From contig CAJNOL010000643.1 of NCBI GenBank assembly GCA_905250125.1, positions 51,881 through 115,880 of the forward strand: DNA of 64,000 nt, read 5' to 3'. Below the pieces are notes generated by a model that was not told where the DNA came from, did not search any database, and saw nothing but the letters and a program-made list of their open reading frames with translations. This DNA is from Rotaria sordida. Taxonomy: Eukaryota; Rotifera; Eurotatoria; Philodinida; Philodinidae. Positions 1-10,997 of the stretch are shown one piece after another (the stretch's first letter is position 1; each line of letters starts with the position of its first letter). The position numbers were made by a program, and so were the translations under genes.

Positions 1-30
1 TTGTTTTTAATTTTGATTATTTTTTTTTAG

Positions 31-1733
31 CATGGGAACGCCAAGTCAAAGACAAGCTGCATATTACAAAATGCGTGCACAAAAAGCATATGAAACGGTC
101 TATGAATATCGACGAGATCGAGAATCAACTGAAACAAGAGAAGAATTAATTGAAAGAAAGAAAAGAAAAGATGTTAGAGCAACGTAAATTTTTAATTTTT
201 TTAAACAATAAAATAAATGTGAAAAAAAATTTTTTTTTTTCTTATAGAAATTTTATTGATCGTCTTGTTGAAGATCTTATTCAAGAATCAATGTCACGTG
301 GAGATTTTAATAATATTAAATCAAGTGGAAAACCATTTCATGATCGTAATCCACATTATGTAGATTTTACAACATATAAAATTAATGAAATTCTTATTGA
401 TAATGGTCAAATAATAAAAATTAGAATTGAATTAGAATGTCTTTTTTTCTTGTTGTCAATATTTTAGGTTATATGCCTGAATGGATTCAAATTGAAAAAC
501 AAATTCGAGAATCTATTGAAGAAGCACGTACAAATTTAAAACGTGTTTTTAAAAAAATTGCTTCAGAAAATTTACAATTGAATGATGAACAGAAAACATA
601 TTTAATAGATAATATTAAATGGAAACAAGCTGTAGAAAAATTTCGTATTAATATTGCTGAAGTTAATGTTAATATTAATAAACTCAATCTTATTGTTCCT
701 ATGCTTTGGAGACAACAGGTATAAATTAACTATTTCATCGAAATATTACATACATAACGAATGATCAGAATGTTTTTAGACAAGATTTTTGACGAGTCCA
801 AAAGCTATAAGTTAGAATGCTTTCGTTTCAAATATTTTATCTTACGAGAGAACGTTTGCAACTGATCAATTGCTTTTGAATTTAGACTCTGTGCACCAGG
901 TAGACACCAGTGAGATATGAAAAACCTCAAAAGAATAAGTCTTCTTAGGTCTTCTGTTCAGAGTTATAGGCATTCTATTAGAATTTTACTCTCTGGCTTG
1001 ATATATGCCAACAAATTGAATGATGACATTTCGAACTAAGATTTCGCCCATAGACAGATCTATTGATTAGTCGAATGCTCTGAAAATTTTAGCTTAGAAG
1101 AATGTTTCTTTCTCGAGATATTAAAATCGCGAAAATCACTCATATTCCATAAAAGATGCGAGAATTTTCTATTTTCTTTGGAACTTTACTATCTCGAGAT
1201 GGAGATATTCTTTAGAGCTAAAATTTTCAGAATATTCTACTAATCAATAGACCTGTCTGTGAGCAAAATCTCAGGTTGAAATACCATCATTCGATGTTTT
1301 GGTTTATACCAGTCAGAGACTAAAATTCTAGTAAGAACCCTTTAAATTTGAATAGAAGGTCTATGATTGATTAGTAGAAAACGTTTCCTTGTGAGACACA
1401 ATTTCTAAGTTCATATTCCAAAAAAAAAGGTACAAAATCATAGATTTTGATTCGAAAAATAAACTAATATCATGCTTTAAAATTTTCCAGTCATCCATTA
1501 TTTCAATTGATTTCTAGGTACATTATAATGCTGATCAAGAGATTGCAAAAATTGTTGCACTTGATCCATTAAAAATTGACTTACCACCGAGTGAAGAAGA
1601 ATTAGCATCGATTTATCAACAAGAATTAGATCAACGACATCAAGAATGGATGAATCATCAAATAAATCAACGTTATTCTGTTTTTGATGCTATACGTGAT
1701 CTATTTCAAGCATTAAGAAATTTTAAAGTTTAA
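31..1733 (+). CDS. DNAJC28: DnaJ homolog subfamily C member 28 (DUF1992), 3' part
   Basis: Four exons are visible: 31-183, 248-405, 468-718 and 1518-1733. Phases match throughout and give 258 codons from the ATG at 32. Residues about 52-120 form the DUF1992 domain that defines DNAJC28: a [21 protein letters not shown] helix, a SGKPF turn, [13 protein letters not shown], then [21 protein letters not shown] basic, helical C-terminal half follows. The N-terminal J domain of the family is not visible. It should lie upstream of the window, because 31 follows a good T-rich acceptor (tttttttag). Alternatively the ATG at 32 starts a J-less form, with that acceptor used for spliced-leader trans-splicing. 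Vertebrate DNAJC28 is linked to organelle/Golgi chaperone functions, but its role is poorly known. The third intron (799 bp) is far longer than its neighbours (about 62 bp) and contains a foldback element. Confidence 0.85.
828..940. repeat. Fragment of dispersed foldback family (terminal part)
   Basis: This stretch resembles the left end of the foldback at 54049-54688 and the inner element at 9263-9883. Shared landmarks are CAACTG.TCAAT.GCTTTTGA, then an ACT..(A/G)TGCA(C/T)CA(G/T)GTAGA segment, then CTCAAAAG/TTGAAAAG. Only one end is present here, next to the separate palindrome at 946-1364. It is a decayed copy by eye; percent identity was not computed. Confidence 0.55.
946..1364. repeat. 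Foldback (inverted-repeat) element in DNAJC28 intron 3
   Basis: The two halves are reverse complements with mismatches. For example GACAGATCTATTGATTAGT near 1053 pairs with ACTAATCAATAGACCTGTC near 1240, and TAGAATTTTACTCTCTGG near 978 pairs with the 1315-1335 segment. Each arm is about 200 bp, with a short centre near 1150. No ORF and no clear target-site duplication are seen. It reads as a non-autonomous foldback/MITE sitting in an intron, or as an inverted duplication. Confidence 0.8.
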
Positions 1734-1902
1734 TTAATTAATTAATTAATTAATTTTTTTTTATTCTTTTGAATGTACAAAATGGTGCGATGTAGCTTTT
1801 GTAAACAGAAAAAAAAAATTTATTCAAGCATAACATTATCTTTTCTATTAAAAGATAAAAAATAATAAAAATTATATTTTTTTGTTTGTTTTTATATTGA
1901 AG

Positions 1903-3798
1903 ATGGATTCTTTGCTAATAGATGGATCTGATCCTAATGGCAATGGCCATCATCCAAATAATAATAATAATAATAATAATAACCCTAATAATATGAAATT
2001 TTCACCTAATTCATTATTTGATCGAGATACATTGGCTACATTACTTCTCGGTAATCAAAGTCCAACATCCGGTGGTGTTTCATCATCAGTTGATGAATGG
2101 GCTGATAGTGCAGGAGAATTACTTGTTGAATTAGATAATCTTAGTATGCTTAGTCAAATATGTGACAGTGTACCAAGATTACCACCAAAACCAACATCAA
2201 TAAATCGTTCAAATGATGAAATTAAATCGTAAATTTTTATTTTTTGAATTATTAATATATATATTTTTGTTGTTTATAGTTTATCTTATTCACAACAACC
2301 AAAACATTTATCATTTCGAGATATAATTGCTTTTTGGCAATGTTATGATCAACTTTATATTGAACAATATCAATATGATAGAAGATATTCATCAACAGTT
2401 ATTGATCAAGCCGTTAATAGTTTTGATATGTCAGACTATGATATTCTTTCATCACCACCAAGATTACCTTCATATAGACGATTTAATTCTCAACATGAAT
2501 ATGAACGTTTACTTCATGATTTTTCATCAGTAACAAATGATGAACTTGATGCTTTTTCATCTGTTAATAATAAACCTAGTAAAGACAAAAAAATAATATT
2601 CTTTTATTTAAAAGATGATATTTATTGTTTTGTTTTGTTTTGTTTCATAGATGATATGAATAATGCAGCTAAATTATCAATTCTTTCAAAACTTTTACCT
2701 ATGACAACACATTCATCTCCAATATCAACTGACAATGATCTTAATTCATTTGTTACTGATCTTGATCCACGTCCTACACCAAATATAAATGATATTCTTG
2801 CTAATTTAAAAGCTGGTTTAATTGAATCAAATCTTCATATACCATCATTTGATGAATCTCATCTTGATCTTCCACGACAACGTTCATCACTTACACATAA
2901 TCGTCTTATATCATCATCAATAATAAATAATATATCTGTACCATCATTATTTATTAATGAAATTGAACATATACGTCTTGTTGATTTATCAAAAAATTTA
3001 TTAAATAATTTACCATTATCAACAATAAAACATTATGCTAAATTATTACAATGTCCAATTGTAATGTGTCCTGAATTTGTACGTGATTTTTTAATGCGTA
3101 ATAATCGACAAGCAAGTACATCACGTTCATGTTTTTGTACAACATTAAATGATGCAAGATTAATTTATACTGAATTAATTGCTGCTAATGTACCATTACC
3201 AGCAACACCAAAAGAAGAAGATTTATTATTATTAACAAAAAAACGTAAACATGCACCACCAAAAGGTTGGGAAGATGGATCAAGTGATATGATTATAACT
3301 GTACCACAAGTTAAAAAACATAAACCAAAATTAGATTATACAACAATTATACTTGATCATGATTATTTAACTGCTGAACAAATGGCTAATTTATGGAAAC
3401 GATCATCAAAAAAACCAATTGTTACTATACCATTACCTGTATCACTTCCAATGCCAACAACAGAACCAGAAGAAGATCTTCGTTTTATGGAATGTTCTCC
3501 AACACCACCAGCATCAACAACACCTTCTCAAATATCATCATTACCTCCTGCTCTTTCTCTTCCACCACCACCACCTCCACCTGCACCAATTCTTTTCAAA
3601 TTAAGAGATTATTTTCATTCTCAATCATCAACACCACCAATACCAACATTTTATGATGCTTATTCTGATGAACGATTTATGCAAATTACTCGACATCCTC
3701 TAATAATTTTATCACAAATTCAACTTGATTATTTGCTAAGTTATCTTGATAGAGATAATCATGCACCATCACTTATTGACAGATATCATTTGTATTAG
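1903..3798 (+). CDS. Orphan 590-aa low-complexity protein
   Basis: Three exons (1903-2228, 2280-2578, 2651-3798) give 590 aa. I do not recognise a domain. The N-terminus carries a poly-Asn run coded by an AAT microsatellite (about 1965-1990). The middle is Ser/Thr-rich with many short acidic and basic stretches, including KKRKHAPPKGWEDG and a possible nuclear signal KKHKPK. Near residue 510 there is a poly-Pro run (LPPPPPPPAP). The last 60 residues look ordered and hydrophobic. The start was chosen at MDSLLIDG; an in-frame ATG lies 21 nt upstream, but a T-rich acceptor ending in AG directly precedes 1903, which could be a trans-splice site. Intron 2579-2650 is 72 nt, a multiple of three, with no in-frame stop, so its retention would keep the frame. 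AATAAA lies at 3848. The gene starts 169 bp after DNAJC28 on the same strand. It may be a disordered regulatory protein; function unknown. Confidence 0.7.
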
Positions 3799-5138
3799 TA
3801 GTATTGTCGTTTTGTTATTTACTAATGAGAGAGAATTTATTCAACGCAATAAATACATGTATGTCTATGTAACTAATATAATAGATTTCAAAGAAAAACA
3901 AAAACAAAGATTATGAAAATATATCTTTACTAGATATTACTTTTGAACAATATTTGTATAGGATGTGTAAATCATAAGTTTTGTAATTCGAGTTTGAATA
4001 TAGATGAATATTAAAATTGTTGAATATAACTTTAAAAATAAACGAAACACAACGAGTTAATCTTTTTATTTACTGATAGTATAAAGTAAAAATAATCATA
4101 TTCCAAATAAGAAATTTACTGAAACTTAGTCTAAAAATAATATTTAGTTGGATTACGCATTAATGGATAGTAAAAACTGAAGTATTTATCCTTTCAAAGC
4201 AGCTTCTGCCCTCGTAATCAACATGGTTATCCTCTGATTGCCACTCTACCACGTTATTCTTTAACCGACAGTCCACTGTCGGCATATTACCGGTTTTTAT
4301 AAGTATCATGATATATCGGTTATGGTGCGATATGGATTTACTCTCTATGTACCATGTATACACCTTAAACACTCTCTACTCACAATTGATGTAAATAATT
4401 ATCGATTATTATTTACTTATCCATCCTCTTCCTTCGAACAAGAATATTTTCTTGTATTTTCTTGTCAAAGAAAACTTATTTAGGAATTGAAAAGACGAAC
4501 CAATTCATGATTAACAATATGTTCAATTCATAATATGGCAAAAACATTCAGATGAACATTATTTATTATTACATAAGATATTTAAAATAAACTTGTAATG
4601 CTTATTTTTTAATTATAAATAAAAATATTCGAAGAATATATTCGACTTTTTTGACTATCGCTGTTGACAATATCAAAAAAAAAATTTAATATAATCACAT
4701 TCATCCTTGAATGTCTACCTAATGAAAATAAAAATAATAACTCATAATATAGTCATCATATGGAACAGGTTACATGACACATAGTTGTTATTACGAAATA
4801 TCTCATCATATGAAATAGGTTACATGATACATAGTTGGTATTACGAAATATCTCATCAATAGACATTCAACATGCTACTAGGCTACTCCATCTAATATCT
4901 GGGAAAACACTGGAAATGCTTTTCTGTTGTTTCATACCAATCAAAAACAAGGAAAGTACATATAAGAAAAAAAATGGAAGGATCCATGAATTACTTCTAC
5001 CATTTGTAGTTTTACGTCGGCCTCTTTCTTTCTGTTTTCTTCTTTTTCTTATAATAGTTCGGTCGTCTCGCTATAACGTCTACATTTTTTCTTTCTTGTT
5101 TTTGAGTCGTTCTATTTATATTTGTGTTTGGTAAGAAG
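3799..5138. other. Intergenic; 3' UTR of orphan gene, hairpin and 50-bp tandem repeat
   Basis: No coding exon is supported. The stretch holds a polyadenylation signal at 3848, a compact perfect hairpin at 4265-4282 (8-bp stem, 2-nt loop) within a somewhat GC-richer patch (4190-4370), and a 50-bp tandem duplication at 4754-4853. The last 150 bp, pyrimidine-rich, lead into the first LOR gene. Confidence 0.6.
4754..4853. repeat. Tandem duplication, 2 x 50 bp
   Basis: Unit 4754-4803 (starting CATCATATGGAACAGGTTAC) is repeated at 4804-4853 (CATCATATGAAATAGGTTAC) with about four substitutions and no indel. It looks like a recent local duplication. Confidence 0.85.
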
Positions 5139-5758
5139 ATGACATCGTTCACTCAAATATATATGCCAGAATCTCGAAACAATTGTCGTTATTTAATTCG
5201 AGAAAAATTTTTTACAATTGGTAATAGTTTTAAAATCAAAGATGAACTCGGACATAATAAATATATTATACGATCAAAAATGTGGACATTCGGTAGAAAA
5301 CTTATACTTGAAGATATAAATGGCAAGTAAGTTAAAACTACTATATAAATATGTTTTGATATATATGCTATTATTTTCTTTTATTTTTTAGTGCTCTTTT
5401 AAAAATTCATCAAAAAGCTTTTCGTTTCCTTGATCAATTTAATATTTTATCAGCTCGTGATGGTGAATTAAATCAACAAGTTGCATCTATTAGACAAAAA
5501 TTTACTTTTTTTAAAAATAGTTATAAAATTTATTCAAAATATGGCGAATATAAATTTAAAGGACTTGATGTATATGATCAAGCATTCGTATTGAAAAACA
5601 AAGATGATAAAACAATTGCTATTGTTAATAAAAAATATTTGGCAATTCCTCATACATATGATGTTGAAGTAATTAATTCAATTAATGATCAAATAAGAGA
5701 AGATCATGCTTTTATTTTAGCATTAATTATTGCCTTACATTGTTTGTATTATTGTTAA
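5139..5758 (+). CDS. LURP-one-related / tubby-C-like (LOR) protein, copy 1
   Basis: Two exons (5139-5326 and 5392-5758) encode 184 aa. The sequence follows the LOR layout: RYLIREKFFTIGNSFKIKDELG, then a strand ending YIIRSKMWTFGRKLILEDING, then ALLKIHQKAF, LSARDGE and a repeated KFTFFKNSYKIYSKYGEYKFKG unit, as in the 12-stranded barrel shared with phospholipid scramblases and tubby. The C-terminus is hydrophobic (HAFILALIIALHCLYYC), matching the central hydrophobic helix of this fold. The intron is 65 bp with consensus sites. LOR proteins in plants are linked to defence; their role in animals is unclear, and lipid or membrane binding is only inferred from the fold. The gene is paralogous to the next one downstream: same intron position and phase. 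AATAAA lies at 5899. Confidence 0.85.
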
Positions 5759-8485
5759 TCATGGATATATTTTCTCTTTTTATTTTGTTTTTCTTTTTTA
5801 TGTGGTAAAAATGTTCGTTTATTTTTGTTCAAAAATCTTTTGAAAATGTCAGTATATGTAATACAATTACATTAATATGTGCAATAACTACTATATTGAA
5901 ATAAAGATTTAAAATATAATTTTTTTTTTCTTTATGATTATTGTTGTATCATACAATTTTTATTAATCATTGAATAGAAAATGGATTGAAAATTGATGTA
6001 AAAAATTTACCAAAGGTCATAATAATTTTTTCTTCCATAGTTTTATATGATACTGTTTCATCAGCATTTATATTATTTGAACACAACCATACGATAATGT
6101 ATCTATTCGATGAAGTTTAATTTATAGGAAACGGTTTAATTCTTCGAGCCAATATTTTTAACAAAAAAATTTTTCAAGTTTTTCTCAAAACTATCGACCA
6201 TAGTTATCTATATGAGAAAAAGATAAATGTGAGAATCTCAAATTTAAATCCGAGTGTTATGTGTACTTCAAAAAGAAAAAAAGAATCGACGACAGATTGA
6301 TTTTGATCAAAGTGCCTAAAAGACGGTAGTCAATAGAAATCGAGTTTTAGGAAAAACAGCTTGCTAAGATAAATTTGATGTCTAGACTGCCTATAATGAC
6401 TCATCTGTCTAGACAGGGTATGATGATTCATCTGTTTTGGCTGCTTATGATGACTCATCTGTCTAGACTGAGCATTGCGTCTCAGTATTTAAGCCAACAA
6501 AGATCGTCAAGACCTATATATGCGGATGCTGTTCTTGCAGTTCATCGACTTATAAGGCGGTTGTCATCAGTTTCAGCTGAAGTAAGAATCTTTTCAATAG
6601 ATGACTTAGCCTTTTTGTTTCTTAATGTTTTATATATCATTTTGTAGCTCGTGGAATTCTCCGTCGAATAGTACATAATAGTTGGGATTTTTTTTTTGAT
6701 TATGAGAAGAAGAGTTTTTTACGAAAACTGGGAAAAGTCAATGTTTGCATAGAAACGCACTGGAAAAAATGACATCATTTGCTATAACTAAGCAATTTCT
6801 TGATAAACCATTCTCATCTTCGAACTCGACCAAGATATTGATGAGACTATTTTATATATAAAATTTCATCAGAATTGGATTACTCTTTGAAGAGTTGTCG
6901 TGTATATGGCTGGACGGACATAATGACCGATTCCATAGTGTACTCACTTTTTGAGTACGCAAAAAAACAAAATCAAAATAGATAATAAAAATACTACTAA
7001 TGAATGCAAGAGGAAACAAACTAATATCTTGACTTTGATTTTGATTTTTAATAATTTCTAGCAATTTCTATTACTGAAAATCAGTTTTTATTTTTTCATT
7101 GTTCATCAATAACAATCATTAGAAACCAGAGCATTATTTTTAATCTTATTACTGAAGATTTTCTGTGATTTACAATGGTTTCTGATGGTTTCGAAAAATT
7201 TTAAACCGCTTCCAGTCATTAATCGTATCCTGAACCCATGTTAATGATTTCTTGTGGTTTTTAATGATTTCCAGCAGAAACATCAGTTTTTTCCCTCTTG
7301 CATATTCTTATACTAATGTTGTTAATAAAACATCCATCACAATGTATATAATACTCCGAAGTTTGATCCGGAATAGTTTCATTTTTCTCTAATGCATTCA
7401 CATTGATAAAAAAAATATTCAAACGATTATTAGAGTACTTTCATTTATCAAACTGAAAAAGGAAAGATATAATCTTATCATTAAATTTTACAATAATTAA
7501 ATGTTTTTTTGGTCAAACAAAAAAACTACGAACTCATTGCATATATCCAAGTAGTTTGTATTACCGAGTATTTCTAGTCTTGAAATTTTTCATAAAGAAA
7601 CCTCTTAGACTTAATATAATCATTTTGAGAAATTCAAAGTTTGCATCAAAGACAACCATGATTATAATCAAACGATATCCAGTCATTTGGTCATGAATCA
7701 TTCTTTTCTGTTTCTTTTCTGCTAGTCATTTAAATTTTAACTCAAATACTTTTTTTCGAGAAGCAATTCAGAAGACAGAGATATACACCGAGCCTAGAAA
7801 ACAAGGTGGAGGTGGCTCAAAGGACGGAAATGGTCGCAAGATAGTCATGGAAGTAGTTACCATTCTAAAGTCTTCTCGGCGAGTCCAGAGTGATCGCACT
7901 GCAGAAATTTTTTTCTCATATTTATTGCACTATATTCATGTGTCAACACTTACGTATGAACAATAATATAAATTTGAAAATACCACTAAAAAATATTTCA
8001 TTAGGCAAGATATAGCCAGGCATAGATATGTGCTCTTATACGGTACTTGTTTCCATCTCGATTTATTTCATAGTTGACTTTGCGGAGATTTAAGTTTAAA
8101 GTGGCTCTAAAAATGATGCCCGTCACAATGAACTCTCTGCTAGAAATCTAGCAAGATCTCAATTATGAAAACTAGTATTTGTTTTTCCAACAGATATCAT
8201 AAAAAACAGTGTTATGAGTCAAACAGATATCAACATATTGATAAAAATCTTTTTGTTCTGTGTTTTCTCTTATACACTCTTTCGCTTTTTTACCATTGTC
8301 ACTGTTGACTTAGAGTATCAAAAGAAATACGTAAGCAACAATGCTATCATCTTATCTATATTTACGTAACTATGCTCTATCATAGTCATCATCATAAACA
8401 GAGTCACAACAACCATTAGAGACTTATCATCAATAAATATTAGAGTTGCGAGTCACAATTCTATTCATATAAAATATTTTCTACC
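5759..8485. other. Intergenic between two LOR genes
   Basis: I find no supported gene. Small open frames here have no family resemblance. The stretch contains a 27-bp minisatellite (6387-6467) and, at about 7040-7290, a series of loosely repeated AATGATTTC / TGGTTTCTGATGG words. The end (about 8270-8485) is the likely promoter and 5' UTR of the second LOR gene. Confidence 0.5.
6387..6467. repeat. 27-bp minisatellite, 3 units
   Basis: Three consecutive 27-bp units begin CTGCCTATAATGACTCATCT, CAGGGTATGATGATTCATCT and CTGCTTATGATGACTCATCT. The core ATGACTCATCTG contains an AP-1-like TGACTCA. The period is exact. The small open frame across it is a by-product of the repeat length being a multiple of three. 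Confidence 0.85.
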
Positions 8486-10997
8486 ATGGCTAATGCGTAT
8501 CCTGGGTATCCTGCGTATCCTTCGTATTCACCAGTAGTTCCAAATAGTCAGCCAGTAACTGTTTATCGATATCAAATTCGAGAAAAAATCTTTTCACTTG
8601 GTGATAATTTTAAAATTAAAGATGAATTAGGTCGAGATGTATTTACTGTTCGATCCAAAATTTTTTCATTTGGCAACAAACTTATTCTTGAAGACATGGC
8701 TGGAAAGTAAGTCATCAAAACCTCTTTTACTTAATAGAATAGATAATATTCTTATCAAACAAAAGAATCCAACATTTTATATATAGAGACTGGTAGAGTT
8801 TGAATATGAACAAAAATATCATTTTCATACAGTTTATAAAGAACAAAATAGATTAATTAGTTATTATGTCTATACAGATATTTATTATCCATTTCAATAG
8901 ATAATGTGCTCTACTATTTTTTGAATAACTTTCGATAGGAACATGATAAAGACCTGCGATTTTCACCATTCAAAAGAGAAGATCCGAGATCATCAAAGTA
9001 TATCGAAATTTAATTGATCATCACTTGATCAATTAGGTGAGTTCTTGATGAAGATTTTCGAAAACAATCTTCTGAAGCTGTTTTCCTTTTAATTGAGACT
9101 TGTAATACGAGTAATCGGTAGAAAAAACATCGCTCTTTTGATCTATGCAAGACCGGCATTCCTAGCTTGTTCCATTTGAGAGCTATACGACTTTTCCTGA
9201 AATTTCCGACTTCAGTCAATTGATCATCCGATAAGATGGCTAGGTAGAGGTAATTCATCATGCTGACGAGAAAAAGTCTTCAAGGGATCCATTGCTGTTA
9301 AGTCAAGACTATATGTATTATGCAGGTCATAACGAGTTATGCATACCCTGAAAAGAATTCGGGCCATTGCATTATTGCAGTGTTTTCTAAGCACAGCGCC
9401 ATGATCCTCCTCACGAACATCAGAAAAACTGAGTTTGAAATTTCGACTTGAAACTTTATATAGTGATAGGCCTCAGTGAGAATAGTTTATTGTGAAAGTT
9501 TTAGATCTTCTGATTATTCCTATTCTGAAATAAGAACCTTGGAATCTACCAATGTGTAGAAGCGATGTACAAGCATACTTTTACCGTAACTGTATCCTAG
9601 GATAGAAACAATCAAGAGATTTGAAACTTTCACAATAAACTATTCTCACTGAGACCTGTCACTATATAAAGCTTCAAGTCAAAATTCCAAAATCAGTTTT
9701 TCTCATGTTCATGAGGAATCGTGGTGGTGTGCTTAGAAAATATCGTAAAAATGCAGTATCTCAGTAGCAATAAGCTACAGCCCCAAAACTTGCTCCAGGG
9801 TTTTCATAACTCATTATAGCTTACATAATGTACATAGTCACAACTTAAAAGCAATGGATCACTTAGAGATCTTCCCTCGTGAGTCAAATGATGATATTTG
9901 TTATTAGGTTCAAAATTATTTGACACTCTTATTCTCGATATTTCTGAAATGTCGACTTCTTCGTTAACTGGAGAATAATTGTGGAATTTCAGAAATATTG
10001 AGATAACAGAGCCACATCAATTTGAATCAAAAAACAAATATCATTATTCGACTCAGCATGGTGGATTACCTCTGCCTAGCTACTTTCCGGATGATCATAG
10101 GTCAATTGATTGAATACGGTAGTCTCAGAAAAAGTCGTAAAACTCTCGAACGAAACAAACTATGAATGTTGATCTTGTGTAGATTGAAAGAAAAGAATTT
10201 TTTCTATCGAGTAGTTCTATTCAAAATTTGAATCGAAAGGATAATAGCTTCAGAATATCGTTTTCGAAAATCTTCACCAAGAACTCACCTGATTGATCAG
10301 GAGACGATCAATCAAATTTCGATATACTTCGACGGCTCCAAATCTTCTCTCTTGCATGGTGAAAACCATAGATCTCTATAATGTTCCTATCAAAAGCTAT
10401 TCAAAAAAACAGTTGAGTACATTATGTTTTTTGAAATGGATAGGAGCTATAAATATAGTACTCAATTCCACTTGCGAATTTATGCCTCTAATTTATTCAA
10501 AGATAATCCATATTGAAAGAATAAAAATGCTACTAAAATTTCGAAGAAATTGTCTTGTTGACGATAGGATAACATTGTTATAGTTAATTTAAGTATAAAA
10601 TTTTATCTTCATTCTTTCTTTTCTTATTTATAGCGGCTTACTTAAAATTCATCAAGAAATATTTCATCTTCATCCTACATACAATATATTATCAGCTCGT
10701 GATGGTGATTCAGATCGACCATTAGCAAATATTAAAAAGAAATTTTCATTTCTTCATCAAAAATTTGATATCCAATCTGCCTATGGTCAATATGCTATCG
10801 AAGGACTTGACATTTTTGCTCATTCATTTGTATTAACAAAACAAGGACAAGTAGTAGCAACTATAAGTAAAGCATTTTTTTCTTTAGCTGATACTTATGG
10901 TGTTGAAATAGCAGCAAATGAAGATCAAATATTTATTTTAGCACTTGTTATTGTTATTGATCAAATTCTGTATGATAAAAAAGGAGATCATCATTGA
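8486..10997 (+). CDS. LURP-one-related / tubby-C-like (LOR) protein, copy 2
   Basis: Two exons (8486-8706 and 10634-10997) encode 194 aa. It is a clear paralogue of the gene at 5139: the same IREKIFSLGDNFKIKDELG, FTVRSKIFSFGNKLILEDMAG, LLKIHQ, LSARDGD and KFSFLHQKFDIQSAYGQYAIEG blocks, and a hydrophobic C-terminal segment (FILALVIVID). It differs by an N-terminal Tyr/Pro-rich tail (about residues 3-22, NAYPGYPAYPSYSPVV) like that of scramblase and other LOR proteins. The single intron is at the same site and phase (aa|n codon) as copy 1, but is 1,927 bp instead of 65 bp because a nested palindrome occupies it. Splice sites (GTAAGT and a TTTATAG acceptor) are intact. Membrane or lipid association is inferred from the family fold only. 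Confidence 0.85.
9263..9883. repeat. Inner foldback, family shared with 54049-54688
   Basis: The arms pair through CTTTATATAGTGATAGGCC (left) and GACCTGTCACTATATAAAG (right), and through CACAATAAACTATTCTCACTGAG. The centre lies near 9570. The right end CTTCCCTCGTGAG and the centre words (CACAATAAACTATTCTC, AAAATCAGTTTTT) recur in the element at 54049-54688, so this is a dispersed family and not chance. Confidence 0.8.
9881..10054. repeat. 174-bp foldback inserted in the right arm of the palindrome
   Basis: It begins GAGTCAAATGATGATATTTG and ends with the reverse complement CAAATATCATTATTCGACTC. A second internal pair is CTCGATATTTCTGAAAT / ATTTCAGAAATATTGAGA. The left arm has no counterpart, so it was inserted after the palindrome formed. 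No target-site duplication is evident. Confidence 0.8.

Larger units (their letters stand above)
8880..10450. repeat. Nested large palindrome filling LOR copy 2 intron
   Basis: Outer arms lie at about 8880-9262 and 10055-10450. Left words such as TTTCGATAGGAACAT, GTATATCGAAATTTAATTGA and GTGAGTTCTTGATGAAGATT recur reverse-complemented on the right in mirror order. Between the arms are an inner foldback (9263-9883) and a third, smaller foldback (9881-10054). No transposase frame is visible. The palindrome could be a stacked set of foldback transposons or the product of an inverted duplication later hit by insertions. Confidence 0.85.

Noticed and set aside
6375..6647. 90-aa open frame over the 27-bp minisatellite
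   Set aside because: It arises from three 27-bp units in frame; there is no family resemblance and no supporting splice or start context.
10293..10583. 96-aa open frame in the LOR copy 2 intron
   Set aside because: It runs through the right arm of the palindrome and has no domain; the mirrored arm does not keep a frame.
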